Positions 35,356 through 44,451 of a stretch of 64,000 nucleotides of DNA are shown one piece after another. Position numbers and translations under genes: made by a program. This DNA is from Thiotrichaceae bacterium (GTDB lineage: Bacteria > Pseudomonadota > Gammaproteobacteria > Beggiatoales > Beggiatoaceae). Positions within the stretch are counted from its first letter, which is position 1. Each line of letters starts with the position of its first letter. The stretch spans positions 32,349 through 96,348 of the forward strand of contig JAABRD010000017.1 in assembly GCA_011391085.1 (NCBI GenBank), given 5' to 3'. The notes under the pieces were generated by a model. The model was not told where the DNA came from, searched no databases, and saw nothing but the letters and a program-made list of their open reading frames with translations.

Positions 35356-35412
35356 GAGTTGACTCCTATAATAGGAAAATGAATGGAAGTATGTATAATG
35401 TAATGTTGCATC

Positions 35413-35467
35413 AATTCAGGAATCCAAAGCAAAGCTTTATTTGAACAAAGCCTCGCTTTGGATTCCA
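35413..35467. repeat. Family A palindrome
   Basis: GGAATCCAAAGCAAAGCTTT ... AAAGCCTCGCTTTGGATTCC, a long hairpin upstream of the propeller gene. A smaller version, GTCCAAAACATGTTTTGGAC, is at 35602-35622 before dapF. The rest of 35468-35662 is AT-rich and holds no gene; it must contain the dapF promoter. Confidence 0.75.
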
Positions 35468-35662
35468 CTTGACTTGTGACACTACTATATTTTCAAGTAT
35501 AGTTTAACTTTAAAGAAAGTAAAGGGGGATGACAAAAATTTTTTTGCAGTGCGGTAATTGCCTGCTAATATAGTTAATATAATCATCCAGTTAAATAGGC
35601 GTCCAAAACATGTTTTGGACTCCAAATATATTCAAATATATTCCGATATACTATATAACAAC

Positions 35663-36496
35663 ATGCAAATTCCCTTTACCAAAATGCACGGTCTAGGAAA
35701 TGATTTTGTGGTGATCAATGCTTTTTTCAAGCCCTTGGCGTTGACACCCCCACAAATTCGTTTCCTGGCCCACCGTCGCTTTGGCATTGGCTGTGACCAA
35801 ATTCTGTTGGTAGAAGCCAGTGACCAACCCGGTGTCGATTTTCGCTATCGGATTTTCAATGCCGATGGTCAAGAAGTTCAACAATGTGGCAATGGCGCCC
35901 GGTGCTTTGCCCGTTATGTGCGGGACCTGCAATTGACGGATAAAGATGATCTCGTGGTGGAAACGCCAGCCGGTTTGATTTATCCTCATTTGGAAACCAA
36001 CGGGGAAGTCACGGTCAACATGGGAACGCCGCGTTTTCATCCCAAAGACCTCCCTTTTCAAGCCGGGGAGATAGCCTTGCACTACCCCATCACAGTGGAA
36101 TTAGACACCTATCAGATAGGGGCCGTCTCAATGGGCAATCCTCATGCAGTATTGTTAACCGAAGACGTGGACACCGCCCCAGTCACCACGTTAGGCGCCC
36201 AATTAGAATGTCACCCGCGCTTCCCTCAGCGCGTTAATGTTGGTTTTATGCAAATAATTCAACCCCAAGAAATTCGTCTGCGCGTTTTTGAACGCGGCGT
36301 GGGGGAGACCTTAGCCTGTGGCACCGGGGCTTGTGCCGCGGTGGTCACGGGCATTCGTTGGGGACGTTTGCAACCACCTGTGCAAGTGCATTTACCTGGC
36401 GGCACATTACAAATAGACTGGTCTGGCCAGCCCGATTCCCCCGTGTTAATGAGGGGCCCAGCCGTTCGCGTATTTGAAGGAATCATTGAAATATGA
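35663..36496 (+). CDS. dapF: Diaminopimelate epimerase
   Basis: Converts LL- to meso-diaminopimelate for peptidoglycan and lysine. The catalytic pair is Cys75 ([10 protein letters not shown]) and Cys219 ([11 protein letters not shown]). The start at ATG 35663 gives the standard [15 protein letters not shown] beginning and 277 residues; the frame is open 35 codons further upstream but that part is not DapF-like. The stop overlaps the DUF484 gene by four bases (ATGA), the order usual in gammaproteobacteria (lysA-dapF-DUF484-xerC); xerC does not follow here. Confidence 0.96.
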   Translation: MQIPFTKMHGLGNDFVVINAFFKPLALTPPQIRFLAHRRFGIGCDQILLVEASDQPGVDFRYRIFNADGQEVQQCGNGARCFARYVRDLQLTDKDDLVVETPAGLIYPHLETNGEVTVNMGTPRFHPKDLPFQAGEIALHYPITVELDTYQIGAVSMGNPHAVLLTEDVDTAPVTTLGAQLECHPRFPQRVNVGFMQIIQPQEIRLRVFERGVGETLACGTGACAAVVTGIRWGRLQPPVQVHLPGGTLQIDWSGQPDSPVLMRGPAVRVFEGIIEI

Positions 36497-37197
36497 GTAC
36501 ACCACAATCGAGTTCACGATTTATTGAAGAGATTTCCGAAAAGACCGTCGTTGATTATCTCCAACGACATCCTGATTTTCTTACCCTCCATGGAGACTTG
36601 CTAACTAAATTAGAGGTACCCACCTCTTATACCTCTCGCACGACCGTCGTGCCCTTGGCCGAACGTCAATTGGGGGTGTTGCGCGAAGAGAATCGGCAAT
36701 TGCAACGTCAACTAGCGGAATTGATTGCGATTGCAACCAAGAATGAGGAACTGAATCAACGTATTCAACGCATTATTGTTACATTAGCCAGTGCCAATAG
36801 TCCAGATGAATTTTTTGACACGTTGTATAGTCAGTTGCAACATGAATTTGACACCGATGCCATCGTGGTGCGCCTCTTCCTGGTCCCGCCGCCATTTTTG
36901 ACGGGACGACCTGAATTTGTCGAATATGATGCCCAAATGTTTGCCCTGTTTGAAAGAGTCTTAGAGAAGCAAGAGACCCTATGTGGAAGACTGACGCCGG
37001 CCCAGGCAGAATATTTGATCCCCCACGGCAACATTGTGTCCGCCGTGTTAATGCCGATTGGGTCCCCCAAACCGCATGGATTATTAGCCATTGGGAGTCA
37101 AGAAGTGTCGCGCTTCCATGCGGGGATGAGTACCGATTTACTGCGTTACATGGGCGAGTTGGTGAGTCATTTGTTGAATTTATGGTTGAGGCATTAA
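36493..37197 (+). CDS. DUF484 family protein (GAF-like)
   Basis: 234 residues. N-terminal [20 protein letters not shown] and [14 protein letters not shown] are the DUF484 signature, followed by a coiled coil ([20 protein letters not shown]) and a GAF-like C-terminal domain. Function unknown; conserved between dapF and xerC in many gammaproteobacteria. Coupled to dapF by ATGA overlap. Here xerC is replaced by repeats and then the defence island. Confidence 0.9.
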   Translation: MSTPQSSSRFIEEISEKTVVDYLQRHPDFLTLHGDLLTKLEVPTSYTSRTTVVPLAERQLGVLREENRQLQRQLAELIAIATKNEELNQRIQRIIVTLASANSPDEFFDTLYSQLQHEFDTDAIVVRLFLVPPPFLTGRPEFVEYDAQMFALFERVLEKQETLCGRLTPAQAEYLIPHGNIVSAVLMPIGSPKPHGLLAIGSQEVSRFHAGMSTDLLRYMGELVSHLLNLWLRH

Positions 37198-37217
37198 TGA
37201 GTCATGTAGTCATGTAG

Positions 37218-37410
37218 GGTGGCCAGAAAATTAAAACAGCGAGAGTTGAAGTGGCCAGAAAATTAAAACAGCGAGAGTTGAAGTGGCCAGAAAATTAAAA
37301 CAGCGGTGGACTAGAGGCTTCAGCCGGAGGGGTGGGCACTGCGATTTCAATTCTGTTCTGCCCCCTCCGGCTGAAGCCTCTAGTCCACCTGTATTTTAAT
37401 TTCGGGGGAT
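37218..37410. repeat. 32-bp tandem repeat leading into a family D palindrome
   Basis: The unit GTGGCCAGAAAATTAAAACA + GCGAGAGTTGAA is repeated about 2.6 times (37220-37306), the last copy passing into GCGGTGGACTAGAGGCTTCA of a full family D hairpin with loop GCGATTTCAATTCTGTTCTG and tail GTATTTTAATTTCGGGGGAT. The tandem part looks like duplication of the element's own 5' end. Confidence 0.85.
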
Positions 37411-37506
37411 TTTTTTCCTTAACTTAGCGTTTCAGACGCGCAGTTCCTGTTTTCAATATTACCTTCGTAACACTACTTTACTATCTTCACAAAGAATTAC
37501 TTAACT

Positions 37507-38505
37507 ATGAACCAATTAATCCTGGGTGACAATTTAGAGATTTTGAAGAGTATGGAATCCGACAGTATTGACCTCATTTACCTCGATCCCCCCTTCTTCT
37601 CCAATCGCAATTACGAAGTGATTTGGGGCGACGCGGGCGAGATTCGCAGTTTCCAAGACAGGTGGTCAGGTGGCATTGACCATTATGTTGCCTGGTTAAA
37701 AGACCGGGTGCTGGAAATGCACCGATTGTTGAAACCGACGGGGTCGATTTTCCTGCATTGTGATTGGCACGCGAATGCTTATATTCGGGTGTTGATTTTG
37801 GATAAAGTGTTTGGCGGAAATAATTTCAGAAATGAAATCATTTGGAAGCGGGCCGACACGGTGAAAGGGAATTTTGGGCAAAGTCGTAAAGCCTTTGATC
37901 CAAACGCAGACACTCTCTTTTTTTATACCAAGAATGGTGACTATACTTTTGAAGAATTGTATAAGCCTTACTCCGACGAATATCTGGGCACGTTCTACAA
38001 ATATGTTGAACCTGAAACAGGTCGGCGTTATCGTCTGATTAGTATGATAGGGCCAGGCGGTGCCGCCAAAGGCAATCCCTTTTATGAAGTCATGGGCGTT
38101 TCTCGACATTGGCGTTATTCGCAAGCCAAAATGAAAGTGCTTATGGAAAAACAGATGGTGGTGCAAACTCGTAAAGGTGCAGTGCCACAACGTAAGCAAT
38201 ATTTGGATGAAGGTAAGGGAGTGGCATTGCAAACTATTTGGGATGATGTCAGTTCACTTTCAGCGACTTCCAAAGAATGCATCGGCTACCCCACTCAAAA
38301 GCCCGAAGCCCTCCTGGAACGCATTCTGTTATGCGCCAGCAACGAAGGCGACACCGTGCTAGACCCGTTCGTGGGAGGAGGCACTACGGTGGCGGTGGCG
38401 GACCGTCTGAAACGTCAATGGATTGGTATTGATCAATCGGTGCAGGCGATTAAAGTGTCGGAAATGCGGTTGCAACAACAACAGAGTATTTTTAGTTTAT
38501 CCTAA
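37507..38505 (+). CDS. Site-specific DNA methyltransferase, beta-class (stand-alone)
   Basis: 332 residues. Catalytic motif IV DPPF at 27-30 comes before the SAM motif DPFVGGGTT (about 286), the beta order of amino-methyltransferases (N6-A or N4-C). The middle (about residues 120-250) is the likely target-recognition region: WKRADTVKGNFGQSRKAFDP, YKYVEPETGRRYRLISMIGP. The N-terminal about 115 and C-terminal about 65 residues are almost identical, also in DNA, to the next gene. Shine-Dalgarno is weak. It ends at LQQQQSIFSLS with no nuclease part. Confidence 0.92.
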   Translation: MNQLILGDNLEILKSMESDSIDLIYLDPPFFSNRNYEVIWGDAGEIRSFQDRWSGGIDHYVAWLKDRVLEMHRLLKPTGSIFLHCDWHANAYIRVLILDKVFGGNNFRNEIIWKRADTVKGNFGQSRKAFDPNADTLFFYTKNGDYTFEELYKPYSDEYLGTFYKYVEPETGRRYRLISMIGPGGAAKGNPFYEVMGVSRHWRYSQAKMKVLMEKQMVVQTRKGAVPQRKQYLDEGKGVALQTIWDDVSSLSATSKECIGYPTQKPEALLERILLCASNEGDTVLDPFVGGGTTVAVADRLKRQWIGIDQSVQAIKVSEMRLQQQQSIFSLS

Positions 38506-38525
38506 CCATAGAGGTGAAAGTTAAC

Positions 38526-40082
38526 ATGAACCAATTAATCCTGGGTGACAATTTAGAGATTTTGAAGAGTATGGAATCCGACAGTATTGACCTCATTTAC
38601 CTCGATCCCCCCTTCTTCTCCAATCGCAATTACGAAGTGATTTGGGGAGATGCCGGCGAAATCCGCAGTTTTCAAGACAGGTGGTCAGGTGGCATTGATC
38701 ATTATGTTGCCTGGTTAAAAGACCGGGTGCTGGAAATGCACCGGTTGTTGAAGCCGACGGGGGCGATTTTCCTGCATTGTGATTGGCACGCGAATGCTTA
38801 TATTCGGGTGTACGTCTTGGATAAGGTGTTTGGGGAGAAAAATTTCAGGAATGAAATTATTTGGCATTATAGTGGTTGGAATGCCAGGTTGAAAGACTCC
38901 TTTAATAAACGTTATGACTCTATCTTTTTTTACTCTAAGAGTAACGGGTTAAGTTTTAATGGATTCACAGAAAAATGGCAATCCGAAGAGGAATATATCA
39001 AGTTAAGAAGGCAAAAGGTACATATTGATGAAAATGGGAGAAAATATGTGCTGTCTGATGGTGGATATGGAAAACGTGTAAAGAGGTTTTTAGACGAGGC
39101 TATGGCTTACGGAAAGCCTGTCTCTGACGTCTGGATTTTTGATAAGTTGAACAACTCGGCTAAAGAGGCCATCGGCTACCCCACCCAAAAACCCGAAGCC
39201 CTCCTGGAACGCATTCTGTTATGCGCCAGCAACGAAGGCGACACCGTGCTAGACCCGTTCGTGGGAGGAGGCACTACGGTGGCGGTGGCAGACCGTCTGA
39301 AACGTCAATGGATTGGTATTGATCAATCGGTGCAGGCGATTAAAGTGTCGGAAATGCGGTTGCAGAAGCAACAAGATTTGTTCTCCAAACCTTTCGTGGT
39401 GCAACTGCATAAGTACGATTATGACACCTTGCGCTATTCCAATGCTTTCGCATTTGAAACGTGGATTATTCAACAATACGGCGGTGTGGCAAATATCAAA
39501 CAACGTAGTGACTTGGGCTTAGATGGATGCACGAAAGACGGTTTGCCGATTCAAGTCAAACGTTCCGATAACATCGGGCGCAACGTGATTGACAACTTCC
39601 AATCTGCCTGTAAACGGTTTGATAGCAAACGCTTTGACCAACAAGTGCAACAACGGTTGCCGGTGGGCATTTTGATTGCCTTCAGTTTTGGCAAAGGCGC
39701 CATTCAAGAAGTGGCCCGCTTGAAGAATGAAGAAAATCTCCTCATTCAATTGCTACGAGTGGATGACATTGTCCCAATTGCTAAGAAACCCAAACTCCGC
39801 GTCAAATTTACCGATTTAGGTTTAGACGCCAAAGGCTTACGTGACCTTGAACTGGTCGCCCTTGGCGAATCGGAGGTCGGCATAGAATTTTATGCGTGGG
39901 ATTTCAGCTATCATCAACCCGACGGTTTTAAAGCTGACGTGCTGATTGACAAAGTGGGCACCCAAACGGAGAAGTTTAAACCGGGGAGTCACGTCATTGC
40001 GGTCAAAGTGGTGGACAATGAAGGTTTAGAAAGTCTGGAAGTGATGGAATTGAAAGTAAATGGGGAAGTCCATTCTTCTTAA
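38526..40082 (+). CDS. DNA methyltransferase fused to PD-(D/E)XK nuclease and a PKD-like domain
   Basis: 518 residues from ATG 38526 (AGAGG ten bases upstream). Residues 1-290 are a beta-class methyltransferase with the same ends as the preceding gene but a different middle (HYSGWNARLKDSFNKRYDSI). Residues about 300-440 carry a nuclease core: SDLGLDGCTKDG with Asp333 and IQVKRS with Gln343-Val-Lys345, the D-x(n)-(E/Q)-x-K pattern of Mrr-like restriction enzymes. The last 70 residues (VGIEFYAWDF, FKPGSHVIAVKVVDNEGLES) read as a PKD/Ig-like fold, rare on a restriction protein. Probably a single-chain restriction-modification enzyme. Confidence 0.88.
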   Translation: MNQLILGDNLEILKSMESDSIDLIYLDPPFFSNRNYEVIWGDAGEIRSFQDRWSGGIDHYVAWLKDRVLEMHRLLKPTGAIFLHCDWHANAYIRVYVLDKVFGEKNFRNEIIWHYSGWNARLKDSFNKRYDSIFFYSKSNGLSFNGFTEKWQSEEEYIKLRRQKVHIDENGRKYVLSDGGYGKRVKRFLDEAMAYGKPVSDVWIFDKLNNSAKEAIGYPTQKPEALLERILLCASNEGDTVLDPFVGGGTTVAVADRLKRQWIGIDQSVQAIKVSEMRLQKQQDLFSKPFVVQLHKYDYDTLRYSNAFAFETWIIQQYGGVANIKQRSDLGLDGCTKDGLPIQVKRSDNIGRNVIDNFQSACKRFDSKRFDQQVQQRLPVGILIAFSFGKGAIQEVARLKNEENLLIQLLRVDDIVPIAKKPKLRVKFTDLGLDAKGLRDLELVALGESEVGIEFYAWDFSYHQPDGFKADVLIDKVGTQTEKFKPGSHVIAVKVVDNEGLESLEVMELKVNGEVHSS

Positions 40083-40200
40083 CTTCGTGCCATCTGGGGA
40101 GTGATGCAATTTGGATGAGAATGAGGGGTTAGGACTGACAGTCCTCAAATCATTATCACTCATTTTGTTTCGCTACCCTAAACTAGAAAAGGTATTCCAA

Positions 40201-41355
40201 ATGAAACTCACATCCATACAGTACAGCCAACACGATAGTACCCCTGAAGCCTGGCAACTAGAAAAATGTGTCCTAAATGACATTAACCTAGTCGTCGGTA
40301 AGAATGCCACCGGCAAAACTCGAATGCTGAATGTGATAGTAGAACTGTCTAACCTATTGTCAGGTGATATGTTGCCGGGAAATAGTTTGGGCAATTTCAC
40401 TGCCGTCTTTGACAATAAGGGAGTGGAAATGATCTATCATTTGACTCTCCAGAATGAAGTGACTCATGAACAACTTCAACAAGGCGACACTCTCCTCTTA
40501 TCCCGCGAGGCCAATGGTAGAGGACAAATTTTTGCGGTGGCGTTGAACAAATATATTGACTTTCAACTACCTACCAATGAACTCATGGTGAGAAGACGCG
40601 ACCTGCTTCAATATCCCTTTCTTGAGGATTTGTACCACTGGGGCAAAGCCACGAGACATTTTCAGTTTGGTACGGCTATGGGGCAAAATACTCTCCCCAT
40701 ATTTATGGCTGAAGAGTTAGAGAAAAAAGAACCTAACTTGAAAGATTTTAGACAAGTGGTAGCGGTGTTTCGGAAAGGTGAAATGGAATATGGTAAGGAC
40801 TACCGGCAACGTATCATCGTGGATATGAAACAAATCGGCTATGAACTGGAAGACTTGTCAATTCAACCTCTGAAACTTGACCGTGAACTGTTTAGAGACA
40901 ATGGCCAGCCCGCCGTTGCCTACGGTATTCAGGTGAAAGAAAGAAATCTAACTGGTATCACACCACATCTGCAAATCTCTTCCGGAATGTTTCGCGCACT
41001 GTCGCTGTTTATCCAGGTTAACTACTCGCTACTCGCCAGTTTGCCAAGTTGTATCATCATCGATGATATAGGTGAAGGACTGGATTATACTCGCGCCACT
41101 GATTTGATTGAATTATTGATTCGCAAAGTAGAGGGGACTCACATACAACTGATGATGTCCACCAACGACCAGTTTGTAATGGATGCCATCCCTTTAAAAT
41201 ATTGGTTAGTGATTCAACGGCTGGCGGGTTCAGCCAAAATTTATAGTTATGGTAACTCACAACCACTATTTGAGAATTTTAGATTTACTGGGCTGGGCAA
41301 CTTTGATTTCTTTTCTTCCAATTATTTTTTAAAAGGCCGAGTGAGTCAGCCATGA
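40201..41355 (+). CDS. AAA_15/AAA_21-type ATPase (OLD/ABC-like)
   Basis: 384 residues from ATG 40201 (AAAAGG eight bases upstream; a TTG 90 bases earlier is in frame but less likely). Walker A VVGKNATGKT with Lys39-Thr40, a Q-loop region, an ISSGMFRALSLFIQ segment in the place of the ABC signature, Walker B SCIIIDDIGEGLD, and a switch region QLMMSTNDQFVM. This is the ABC-like ATPase type found with TOPRIM or DUF partners in anti-phage systems (OLD, PARIS AriA, Septu PtuA). It overlaps the next gene by four bases. Confidence 0.85.
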   Translation: MKLTSIQYSQHDSTPEAWQLEKCVLNDINLVVGKNATGKTRMLNVIVELSNLLSGDMLPGNSLGNFTAVFDNKGVEMIYHLTLQNEVTHEQLQQGDTLLLSREANGRGQIFAVALNKYIDFQLPTNELMVRRRDLLQYPFLEDLYHWGKATRHFQFGTAMGQNTLPIFMAEELEKKEPNLKDFRQVVAVFRKGEMEYGKDYRQRIIVDMKQIGYELEDLSIQPLKLDRELFRDNGQPAVAYGIQVKERNLTGITPHLQISSGMFRALSLFIQVNYSLLASLPSCIIIDDIGEGLDYTRATDLIELLIRKVEGTHIQLMMSTNDQFVMDAIPLKYWLVIQRLAGSAKIYSYGNSQPLFENFRFTGLGNFDFFSSNYFLKGRVSQP

Positions 41356-42079
41356 AAAAGGTTGCCGTCTTTGTGGAAGGACAAGCAGAACAAATATTTG
41401 TAAGGGACCTGCTGTTTTATCTCTTTGATCCCGCTAAATTTAGTTTTGAATGTCTGCGACTACATGCTAAACAGCTAGAAGATGTGCCATACTCTTATGG
41501 TAGTGAAGATGCTGAAGTATATTTCAGATTGTCAATGTTCAAGGAGATACCGGCGTCTTACAAACCATTAGAAGGCGAGAAAAAAGACTATTTGCAGAAG
41601 GTTACAGCAAAATCATTGGACTGCGCGATATGTATTCGGAAGCCTATCGTAACATAGCTGTAGGTCAGATTGATAAGAAGGTCATTCAACAATTTGTTGA
41701 CGGTGCGAATAACACAATTGCAACCATGAGTCAACCAGAGAAGATTCATCTGCATTTTGCTATCATGGAATTTGAAGCCTGGTGGCTTTGTATGTACCCT
41801 TTGTTGGCGAAAATTGATAGTCAGTTAACGGTAGAGTTTATTGCACAACAATTAGAATATGATTTATCAACTCTGGATGCTGAAGAGGCATTTTTTCATC
41901 CCGTGGCCACTCTCAACACCATTCTTTCATTAGTGGGTGGACGTTACGAAAAGCATTTTTCCGAGGTAGAAAGTATCATGTCAAAGATGACATTTGACGA
42001 TATTTGTGAGGTACTGATGGAAGAGAACAATCCGCGTTGCAATAGTTTTAAGAGATTTTGTGAGGATTTGATGTCTTGA
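41352..42079 (+). pseudogene. DUF4276/TOPRIM-like partner gene, frameshifted
   Basis: The first part (41352-about 41585) starts MKKVAVFVEGQAEQIFVRDL, the usual opening of DUF4276 proteins, whose VEG-x-E stretch recalls TOPRIM. After GEKK the natural continuation is in the next frame: LFAEGYSKIIGLRDMYSEAY and on to MEFEAWWLCMYPLL and ending RFCEDLMS at 42079. One extra A in the A6 run at 41580-41585 would join both frames into about 242 residues. It may be a true mutation, a sequencing error, or slippage-controlled expression. Coupled to the ATPase gene by ATGA. Confidence 0.75.
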
Positions 42080-42140
42080 GGTAACTCATTAGCCAGCGGG
42101 GTGAAACACCAAGGGGCATTGCGATTTCAATTCTATGTTG

Positions 42141-42222
42141 GGTAGTGATGCACTTTAAACCTGACAGGTCTTAAGATCTGTCAGGTTTGGTGATCATCAC
42201 CACTACCTTATGCACCACTACC
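42141..42222. repeat. Family C palindrome with an inner hairpin
   Basis: GGTAGTGATGCACTTTAAAC at one end and a degraded complementary arm TGCACCACTACC at the other, enclosing ACCTGACAGGTCTTAAGATC, itself an inverted repeat. The right end touches the TonB-receptor relic. Confidence 0.65.
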
Positions 42223-42509
42223 TAAAATCGATACCGAATTTCTCCAAACCACTCACGTCCTGCTTTGGGATAATCACCAAGCAAACGTGGGTCACCCGGT
42301 TCACGCCGGTCTGCATCCAACAGATTGCGTACCCCGATGGCGAAATTCCAAGGCGTGTTGCGGGCTTACCCTCTTGCAAACGGTCTTTGGGCCAGGTGAA
42401 GAACTTACCTAAATTAAACAGATAGACCGCCTTGATTTCATACTCCTCTGCCGATTCCATGGCCAACACTGGTATATGAAGGCAGAGAAGGCAGGTCGTT
42501 AGACATGAC
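42222..42509 (-). pseudogene. Relic: YfiR-like N-terminus joined to a TonB-receptor C-terminus
   Basis: Read on the minus strand, 42505-42380 gives a signal-peptide-like CLLCLHIPVLA and EYEIKAVYLFNLGKFFTWPK, the start of a YfiR (DUF4154) protein. After a break near 42365 another frame gives GVRNLLDADRREPGDPR, DYPKAGREWFGEIRYRF and TAG at 42222-42224, the classic end of a TonB-dependent outer-membrane receptor (last residue Phe). The two genes are often adjacent, so a large internal deletion has fused their remains. The 5' end is cut by the palindrome at 42510. Confidence 0.75.
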
Positions 42510-42628
42510 GGTAGTGATGCAATGTGGGTGATGGGATGGTAGGGGCAACCCTTGTGGTTGCCCGCGGCAGGCGCACGCGGGGCAACCACGAGGGTTGCCC
42601 TTACATCACCCATATTGCATCATTACCC
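42510..42628. repeat. Family C palindrome with a different core
   Basis: GGTAGTGATGCAATGTGGGT and its complement (ending 42628) enclose GGTAGGGGCAACCCTTGTGG facing GGGCAACCACGAGGGTTGCC. The outer arms match those at 2200 and 52501; the cores do not. A short heptamer run (ATTCATT type) follows at 42688-42712 just before the Sel1 gene. Confidence 0.8.
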
Positions 42629-42716
42629 ATTTTCTCTTGTATAGGGTCTTAACTACAAGTATAATAAAATTGCATACCAACAGATATTCTTCATTATTCA
42701 CTATTCATTATCCCCA

Positions 42717-43184
42717 ATGACTGACGTACAAGAAACTGAGAATTTGACGGCTGAGAATTTGACGGCTGAATACCTAATGACCCTAAACAGCGGGATAGCT
42801 GCTTTTGAAAGTAAGCTGTTTGTGCGGGCTTATGAATTGTTATTACCTTTGGCAGAAGCGAATCACCCAGATGCCCAATATCGTTTGGCGATTATGTCTC
42901 AAAATGGTTTGGGCATGGTTAAAAACACCAAGAAAGCGGTTCGCTGGATGAAAGCCGCGGCGGAACAAGGTTTTGGATTTGCCCAACATGGGTTAGGCTA
43001 TATGTATTTGGAAGGAGACGGTGTAGAAAAAAATGAAACGCAGGCCGTTGCGTGGTTTCGGTTGGCTGCTGAACAAGATTTGGCAGGGGCCCAAGCGATG
43101 TTAGGAACTTTGTATGAACAAGGACGCGGTGTACCCCAGGATTTGGAGGAGGCAAAACGGTGGTACGCGAAGGCGGGGTTTTAA
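42717..43184 (+). CDS. Sel1-repeat (TPR-like) protein
   Basis: 155 residues with three Sel1 repeats: [40 protein letters not shown] and [20 protein letters not shown], each followed by an A-x-W-(F/M/Y) helix. No signal peptide, so cytoplasmic; a protein-protein interaction scaffold. The duplicated [11 protein letters not shown] near the start comes from a small direct repeat in the DNA. It is followed by moaC after 56 bases. Confidence 0.88.
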   Translation: MTDVQETENLTAENLTAEYLMTLNSGIAAFESKLFVRAYELLLPLAEANHPDAQYRLAIMSQNGLGMVKNTKKAVRWMKAAAEQGFGFAQHGLGYMYLEGDGVEKNETQAVAWFRLAAEQDLAGAQAMLGTLYEQGRGVPQDLEEAKRWYAKAGF

Positions 43185-43240
43185 TACATTGGAGTCCAAC
43201 ACAGGTTTTGGACTCCTTGAAAGAAATCAAAGGTAAAATC

Positions 43241-43711
43241 GTGTTAACTCATTTTAATGCGGCCGGCGAGGCCCAGATGGTGGATGTTGGAGACAAAGCG
43301 ATCACTGACCGGTTAGCGATTGCAGAAGGCTTTATCACCATGCAACCAGAGACATTACATTTAATTTTAGCGGGTGGCCATAAAAAAGGCGATGTGTTGG
43401 GAGTGGCACGGTTGGCAGGAATCATGGCCGCTAAAAAGACTAGCGAGTTGATTCCATTATGTCATCCGCTGATGTTAACGCAAGTTAGCGTAGATTTCAC
43501 ACCCTTGCCAGAACAACAGGCGGTGTATTGTCAAGCGACGGTAAAAACCAGTGGTCAAACAGGTGTCGAGATGGAAGCCTTGATGGCGGTTGAAATCGCT
43601 TTGTTAACCGTGTATGATATGTGCAAAGCCGTGGACCGTGGTATGACTATCGAGAAAGTCTTCTTAAAAAAGAAGGCGGGGGGGAAGTCAGGAACTTGGG
43701 AAAGGGAATAG
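43241..43711 (+). CDS. moaC: Cyclic pyranopterin monophosphate synthase MoaC
   Basis: Second step of molybdenum-cofactor synthesis, rearranging the MoaA product to cPMP. GTG 43241 gives [19 protein letters not shown], the normal start, with AAAGG eight bases before it; the frame is open to 43160 but that stretch is repeat sequence (GGAGTCCAACACAGGTTTTG). Conserved parts: [38 protein letters not shown]. 157 codons. Other moa genes are not adjacent. Confidence 0.93.
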   Translation: MLTHFNAAGEAQMVDVGDKAITDRLAIAEGFITMQPETLHLILAGGHKKGDVLGVARLAGIMAAKKTSELIPLCHPLMLTQVSVDFTPLPEQQAVYCQATVKTSGQTGVEMEALMAVEIALLTVYDMCKAVDRGMTIEKVFLKKKAGGKSGTWERE

Positions 43712-43820
43712 ATTTTCATTCATAGAAGACTTTCCCATCAAATTTCATTCAGGAGTCCAAAGCGATGCTTTGAACGCCTGGTTTTTCTTATCAACCAACA
43801 ACTTATCAAAGGAAAACATC

Positions 43821-44057
43821 ATGGCAAACCCAGTGATTGCCCAAAAATCACCTTATGTCGTTGACTTAGACCCTGGCACCTATTGGTGGTGTGCTTGTGG
43901 GAAATCCGCAGACCAACCCTTTTGTGACGGATCACATGATGGGACGGGTATTTCGCCGGTCAAAATAGATTTGAAGGAGAAATCTCAGGTGCGTTTCTGC
44001 GGGTGCAAACATACTAAAAATGCGCCACGTTGTGATGGGTCGCATAAGAGTTTGTAA
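43821..44057 (+). CDS. CDGSH iron-sulfur domain protein
   Basis: 78 residues from ATG 43821 (AAAGGAAAAC upstream; the frame opens 17 codons earlier within a family A repeat). Two CDGSH motifs: [16 protein letters not shown] and [16 protein letters not shown], each with the C-x-C-...-C-x3-H ligands for a [2Fe-2S] cluster. This is the two-motif bacterial form (mitoNEET-related); likely a redox or cluster-transfer protein. Stand-alone gene. Confidence 0.92.
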   Translation: MANPVIAQKSPYVVDLDPGTYWWCACGKSADQPFCDGSHDGTGISPVKIDLKEKSQVRFCGCKHTKNAPRCDGSHKSL

Positions 44058-44084
44058 CGTGACTTAATTGGCGCAGATGCTAGA

Positions 44085-44420
44085 GATTTCACGGGACTAG
44101 AGATTTCACGGGACTAGAGGCTTTAGCCGGAGAAATGCCACGGGACTAGAGGCTTTAGCCGGAGAAATGCCTCGGTTCCAAAACCTTCCGGCTGAAGCCT
44201 CTAGTCCCGTAGGGACCGGCTGAAGCCTCAATGCCATTAAGTTAAGGAATTAAGACCCCGTTGGAAAGGAATTAAGACCCCGTTGGAGTGGAGCCTTTAG
44301 CCGGCCGGCGGTAGGCGCCACCGTCTTTCCCAACGTGCTGGGTCTGCCTACCGCCGGCCGGCTAAAGCCTCCACTCCACCGTACCCTAACTTAATGGCAT
44401 TGCGGCTGAAGCCTCTAATC
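44085..44420. repeat. Complex of family D units and a GC-rich nested palindrome
   Basis: Several GGACTAGAGGCTTTAGCCGG units, some tandem (44100-44165), then a 120-base nested palindrome (44265-44390) with AAGACCCCGTTGGAGTGGAG, inner arms GCCGGCCGGCGGTAGGC and core CACCGTCTTTCCCAACGTGC. The same composite is present in inverse orientation at 63880-64000, at the other end of the window. No gene in 44058-44451. Confidence 0.85.
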
Positions 44421-44451
44421 CCGCGGGTCATCTTAAATCCCGTGGGTTATC

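Noticed and set aside
43160..43240. N-terminal extension of MoaC from GTG 43160
   Set aside because: The extra codons overlap the Sel1 gene end and a family A type repeat; GTG 43241 has a ribosome site and the normal MoaC start.
43083..43240. Molybdenum-cofactor riboswitch before moaC
   Set aside because: The region is Sel1 coding sequence and a short repeat; no riboswitch-like stems found.
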